A program made the position numbers and the translations under genes. From the NCBI RefSeq assembly GCF_030817275.1, contig NZ_JAUSZD010000002.1, positions 5,642,001-5,706,000 of the forward strand: a stretch of 64,000 bases of DNA, given 5' to 3'. Below, in pieces: positions 60,524 through 64,000 of the stretch. This DNA comes from Paenibacillus sp. V4I7. GTDB lineage: Bacteria > Bacillota > Bacilli > Paenibacillales > NBRC-103111. The stretch's first letter is position 1. Each line of letters begins with the position of its first letter. The notes under the pieces are model-generated. The model ran no database searches. It saw only the letters and a program-made list of their open reading frames with translations, and had not been told where the DNA came from.

Positions 60524-62480
60524 GAATTTCGATAGCTAATTTCTCACCTATACCCAGAGGCTTGAAGTCTTGGACTTCAGCCTCTTTTATTTTGCGTACG
60601 GAGCCAAAATGCTTAAGCAATGCCTTCCGGCGTTTCTCTCCGATGCCCGGAATCGCGTCCAGCTGTGAAACAACCATTGACTTCGCCCTTGTTTCGCGGT
60701 GGAACGTAATCGCGAATCGGTGAACCTCGTCCTGAATCCGCTGCAGCAGGTAGAACTCTTGGCTGTCACGCGGCAATGGCACAACTTCTGCGGGATCTCC
60801 GATCATGAGCTGCGCTGTTTTGTGCTTCGCATCTTTGACGAGTCCACAGATCGGAATGAACAGGCCTAATTCGTTCTCAAGCACGTCGACAGCTGCTGAG
60901 ATCTGCCCTTTCCCTCCGTCCACGACGATCAGGTCAGGCATCGTGAGATTGTCTTTAAGCACACGCTCATACCGCCGGCGGATGACCTCTCGCATCGTTT
61001 CGTAGTCATCCGGGCCAACGACTGTTTTGACTTTGTACTTACGGTACTCCTTACGATCGGGCCTGCCGTCCACGAAGACAACCATCGCAGAAACAGGATT
61101 CGTCCCTTGAATGTTCGAGTTATCGAACGCTTCAATGCGGCGAATCGTTCCCACGCCGAGCCATTCTCCAAGATTCTCGACCGCTTTGGTCGTACGGCGC
61201 TCATCGCGCTCCACCAAACGAAATTTCTCATCCAGCGCATTGCGGGCGTTGTCTTTGGCCATATCGACCATTTGCTTCTTCAGCCCACGCTGAGGGATAT
61301 GCACCTTGACCTTGAGCCAGGATTCCAGTGCTTCGCGGACATCCTTCTCTTCGGCCTCTACTTGAGCCACAACTTCCGCAGGGATTTCGGCAGAGATGTC
61401 CATTGATGCTTCAGTGGAGGCTTCAATAAGGGCATCTGTAGGAGCAGCTGTAAGAGTATCCGCAGCACCTTCTGCCCCCGTCATGGGAGCAACAGCCGCA
61501 TGCACGGGTATCGACGGCAGGAAGATCTCCTTCGGCAGCGCCGGATTATCGCTGTAGACCTGAGTAACGTAGGTGATGAAGTCATTGTACTCATCACCGT
61601 AATACGGAAATAGCGAGACGTGCCGCTCAATGAGCTTGCCCTGCCGCATATACTGGATGTGCACAGCCATCCAGCCCTTGTCGACCGCGTAACCAAAGAC
61701 ATCTCGGTCTAGCGCATCTGCCGTCGTGATCTTCTGCTTCTCCATCACGGCGTCGATGTTCATGATATGATCGCGCAGCTCCTTGGCGCGCTCGAAGTTC
61801 AGTTCCTCCGCTGCGGCCAGCATTTTGGCCGTCAGCTCTTCCTTAATAACGTCGTGTCCCCCGTTCAGGAAACGGCTGATCTCTTGCACCATCCGCTCGT
61901 TCGTCTCGGCGGATACATCTAACACGCAAGGCGCCAGACACTGCCCGATATGATAGTATAGGCATACTTTCTCGGGCATCGTCTTGCACTTGCGCAGTGG
62001 ATAAAGCCGGTCCAACAGCTTCTTCGTCTGCTGGGCCGCAAAGGCATTCGGATAAGGGCCGAAGTACTTGCCCTTATCCTTGAACACCCGCCGCGTGACT
62101 TCTAGGCGCGGCTGCTCTTCATGTGTAATCTTGATGTACGGGAACGTCTTATCATCCTTCAAGAGTACGTTGTACCGCGGATGATGCTGTTTAATCAGAT
62201 TACACTCAAGAATCAAAGCCTCCATGTTCGAGGAGGTAATTATATATTCAAAGTCGCGGATTTCGCTGACTAGTTTTTGCGTCTTCGCACTGTGGCTCCC
62301 CGTGAAATAGGAGCGCACACGATTCTTTAGTACCTTCGCTTTTCCCACATAAATGATGGTACCCTCGCGGTTTTTCATGATATAACAGCCTGGCTTATCC
62401 GGTAATAAGCTCAGCTTGTGTTTAATTACTTCCAGACTCTGTTCGCGGACTCCAGCGTCCTCATGCTCATGCTCGGTCAT
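60483..62480 (-). CDS. uvrC: Excinuclease ABC subunit C
   Basis: A 665-residue UvrC, which makes both incisions in nucleotide excision repair. GIY-YIG domain at about 15-95 ('[19 protein letters not shown]'), UVR motif at about 200-235, the RNase-H-like domain with '[12 protein letters not shown]' and '[14 protein letters not shown]', and C-terminal HhH repeats ('[20 protein letters not shown]'). An Ala/Glu/Thr-rich insertion of about 45 residues near 330-380 makes it longer than usual. ATG 62480 follows GAGGAG by 9 nt. Confidence 0.95.
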   Translation of the reverse strand: MTEHEHEDAGVREQSLEVIKHKLSLLPDKPGCYIMKNREGTIIYVGKAKVLKNRVRSYFTGSHSAKTQKLVSEIRDFEYIITSSNMEALILECNLIKQHHPRYNVLLKDDKTFPYIKITHEEQPRLEVTRRVFKDKGKYFGPYPNAFAAQQTKKLLDRLYPLRKCKTMPEKVCLYYHIGQCLAPCVLDVSAETNERMVQEISRFLNGGHDVIKEELTAKMLAAAEELNFERAKELRDHIMNIDAVMEKQKITTADALDRDVFGYAVDKGWMAVHIQYMRQGKLIERHVSLFPYYGDEYNDFITYVTQVYSDNPALPKEIFLPSIPVHAAVAPMTGAEGAADTLTAAPTDALIEASTEASMDISAEIPAEVVAQVEAEEKDVREALESWLKVKVHIPQRGLKKQMVDMAKDNARNALDEKFRLVERDERRTTKAVENLGEWLGVGTIRRIEAFDNSNIQGTNPVSAMVVFVDGRPDRKEYRKYKVKTVVGPDDYETMREVIRRRYERVLKDNLTMPDLIVVDGGKGQISAAVDVLENELGLFIPICGLVKDAKHKTAQLMIGDPAEVVPLPRDSQEFYLLQRIQDEVHRFAITFHRETRAKSMVVSQLDAIPGIGEKRRKALLKHFGSVRKIKEAEVQDFKPLGIGEKLAIEILKALQGEAAAPQE

Positions 62481-62611
62481 GCATCCAATCTCCTCTCGCA
62501 CAAAAACTTACACATTTCCTAATTGTCCATCCACTCAAACAATTGTTGCATGTCAAACAACATAATCGTCTAAGCAGCAGCCAATTTAAACGCTCCCCTA
62601 TTATCGAAAAA

Positions 62612-62656
62612 CAAAAAAAAGCTCTTTTTCAGCATAGCAGAAAAAGAACTTTTTCT
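62612..62656 (-). terminator. terminator of trxA
   Basis: AAAAAGTTCTTTTTC / GAAAAAGAGCTTTTTTTT on the minus strand with a 9-nt loop. Confidence 0.88.
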
Positions 62657-62686
62657 CACGAACAATTGTTTCTAGTTTGTAACAAA

Positions 62687-63001
62687 TTATTGATGACGAG
62701 AAACAACATTTTTCAACGCTTCTTTGGATTGGAAACCAACCACTTTATCAACAGGCTGTCCGTCTTTGAAAACGATCAATGTTGGGATACTCATAACACC
62801 GAAGCGAGCAGCTGACTCTGGATTGTCATCCACGTTTACTTTTGCGATTTTCAAGGACTCAATTTCTTTATCCAGCTCTTCCAAAACGGGAGCGATCATT
62901 TTACAAGGTCCGCACCAAGGTGCCCAGAAGTCTACAAGTACTGTACCTTCTCCTTCAACTTCAGCTTTAAAGCTGTTATCAGAAACATTCACGATTGACA
63001 T
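62687..63001 (-). CDS. trxA: Thioredoxin
   Basis: A 104-residue thioredoxin with the redox site 'WAPWCGPCKMIAPVL' (Cys29/Cys32 region) and the cis-Pro in 'VMSIPTLIVFKDGQ'. General disulfide reductase of the cytosol. AAGGAGG precedes the ATG. Flanked by its own terminator; next to uvrC as in many Bacillales. Confidence 0.97.
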   Translation of the reverse strand: MSIVNVSDNSFKAEVEGEGTVLVDFWAPWCGPCKMIAPVLEELDKEIESLKIAKVNVDDNPESAARFGVMSIPTLIVFKDGQPVDKVVGFQSKEALKNVVSRHQ

Positions 63002-63143
63002 GATAGTTCCTCCTTCTAAGAATGGATTTAATTTATAACATCAAGTAGTACCTAGCTACCGATGAACGTCAACATGTAAAGTATACCACACCAGTGGGTC
63101 ATTTCAACCAAGCCATAAGTTAGCAAAAAGGTTGAAGTTGGAT

Positions 63144-63527
63144 CTACTTAGCAGGAAAACCTACAGGCAGCCCCTGAAGTCTTTGCTGCTCGATATAAGC
63201 AATACGATCCTTCAAATTAGCTTGCAGCAGCTGCAGCATCTTCATCTGTTGTTCGATTTCTTCGAGCTTCTCTGTGTAGAGTGGCAGCAAATCATCGCAC
63301 ATCGACTCCTGATTTTTCATGACGCAGTTCAGAAAGCTTTCAATTTGTTCGGTCGTAAACCCTAAGCTCAAATAAAACTGAATGGTTTTCACGCGCTCAA
63401 CAGCCATCTGGTTGAACACCCGATATCCGTTTTCTTCACGCTGTGTCGCGATTAGCCCTTTCGCCTCATAATACCGCAAAGAACGAATGCTGGCTCCGGT
63501 AAGCTTGGATAACTCACTAATCCGCAT
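63144..63527 (-). CDS. MerR-family regulator
   Basis: A 127-residue MerR-type regulator: N-terminal winged HTH ('RISELSKLTGASIRSLRYYE', 'GLIATQREENGYRVF') and a dimerisation coiled coil (about 80-115). Two Cys ('CVMKNQESMC') lie before the coil, but the metal-ligand pattern of classical metal sensors is not clear. ATG 63527 has AAGG 8 nt upstream; the GTG three codons before is less well placed. Target unknown. Confidence 0.88.
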   Translation of the reverse strand: MRISELSKLTGASIRSLRYYEAKGLIATQREENGYRVFNQMAVERVKTIQFYLSLGFTTEQIESFLNCVMKNQESMCDDLLPLYTEKLEEIEQQMKMLQLLQANLKDRIAYIEQQRLQGLPVGFPAK

Positions 63528-63737
63528 GGCCTTCACCTTTTTCCTTTTCCTTGATCAAGTAAGGATGATTTCATTGTAAACCATGACACTAATGTTAGAG
63601 TCAAGTCTTATTTTAACCTTTCCGCTGCTATCCGTTATTGTTTGCACAATTGTCACTTTGATAAGCTTTACAACTTTCGACGAATTTGGGTATACTAAAC
63701 TTAAACATACGAATGTCGGACGTTGGGGGGTAACCAC

Positions 63738-63881
63738 ATGAGCGATCCTAAACACCCTGAGCTTCACGTGTACGAAGAACCGCGTAATGATTTCATGGAT
63801 GTAGGCATTGGCTTTGGCGCTTTCTTTGGCTTTTTGTTTCTAATTGCAGCCATTGCAACCGTGATTCAAGTTATGAAATAG
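63738..63881 (+). CDS. Small membrane protein, YqzM-like
   Basis: A 47-residue protein with a strong GGGGGG ribosome binding site 7 nt before the ATG. A charged N-terminus ('MSDPKHPELHVYEEPRND') is followed by 'FMDVGIGFGAFFGFLFLIA' and a single TM segment. Size and the ND-x-x-DxGxGF pattern recall the YqzM family of Bacillales. Role unknown. Identification is tentative, the gene itself is well supported. Confidence 0.75.
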   Translation: MSDPKHPELHVYEEPRNDFMDVGIGFGAFFGFLFLIAAIATVIQVMK

Positions 63882-63906
63882 GAATGTCCAAGCTGGCCTG
63901 GAAGAG

Positions 63907-63939
63907 AACCGCTTTGCACGCCGTGTGAAGCGGTTTTTC
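63907..63939 (+). terminator. intrinsic terminator
   Basis: AACCGCTT / AAGCGGTT arms followed by TTT, just after the YqzM-like gene. Confidence 0.9.
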
Positions 63940-64000
63940 ATACCGTTTGTTATTAGGAAAAACTTATATTTTATTAGATGGTCAAAAAAGCTGTGCAGAT

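Noticed and set aside
63555-63767. Minus-strand frame between the MerR gene and the YqzM-like gene
   Set aside because: No ribosome site, no motif, and it overlaps the well-signalled small gene on the plus strand.

Overview
The window looks like chromosomal DNA of a Paenibacillus-type Firmicute. Evidence is the strong GGAGG-type ribosome binding sites, intrinsic terminators after most units, moderate GC, many LplABC-like and MalFG-like sugar ABC transporters paired with YesM/YesN or AraC regulators, a three-gene succinate dehydrogenase (sdhCAB, no sdhD), and a Spo0J/ParB paralog. I see no rRNA, tRNA, CRISPR array or intact insertion sequence.

Layout. 1-5.4 kb: end-truncated DHA2 drug exporter with a divergent LysR regulator, HisJ-type phosphatase, CHASE-GGDEF-EAL protein. 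5.1-8.2 kb: two acetyltransferases, a solitary ParB paralog and two decayed genes (an MFS transporter and an APH-type kinase). 8.2-12.2 kb: hybrid histidine kinase plus OmpR-type regulator. 12.6-21.8 kb: CYTH protein, then a sugar locus with AraC regulator, GH2 beta-glucuronidase-like enzyme, a MalFG-type ABC importer and a YesM/YesN pair. 22.0-26.9 kb: one minus-strand operon, NrtA/CynA-type importer, tatA, tatC, cyanase, behind a long leader and two perfect GlnR/TnrA boxes. 27.0-32.9 kb: erythromycin-esterase-like enzyme, sugar isomerase, CorA, AraC regulator, GH172. 33.2-39.2 kb: LplABC importer with a large membrane AraC regulator. 39.4-43.8 kb: accessory patch with a rearranged UvrA-like ATPase, an integrase remnant, a dispersed repeat and a broken SDR gene. 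43.9-47.1 kb: CDF transporter, LacI regulator, DMT permease. 47.2-50.4 kb: NitT/TauT-type importer behind a guanidine-I (ykkC) riboswitch, with a divergent small gene. 50.7-64 kb: housekeeping (sdhCAB, LysR, OmpR regulator, Ktr potassium system, CPBP protease, uvrC, trxA, MerR, YqzM-like protein).

Two nitrogen-scavenging units stand out. The cyanate-type operon has one GlnR/TnrA box just upstream of the -35 and one downstream of the start, the activation-plus-repression layout described for Paenibacillus nif. The guanidine-type operon combines a consensus promoter, a GlnR/TnrA box over its -35, and a guanidine-I aptamer overlapping a terminator. Together they suggest general nitrogen control layered with substrate-specific RNA control.

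The least explained elements are a two-copy ~130-bp repeat that reads as a short C-rich sRNA with its own -10 box and terminator, an 80-bp dyad repeat family shared by two distant intergenic regions, and the UvrA-like protein that has two compact ABC modules followed by what looks like a displaced, degenerate UvrA half.
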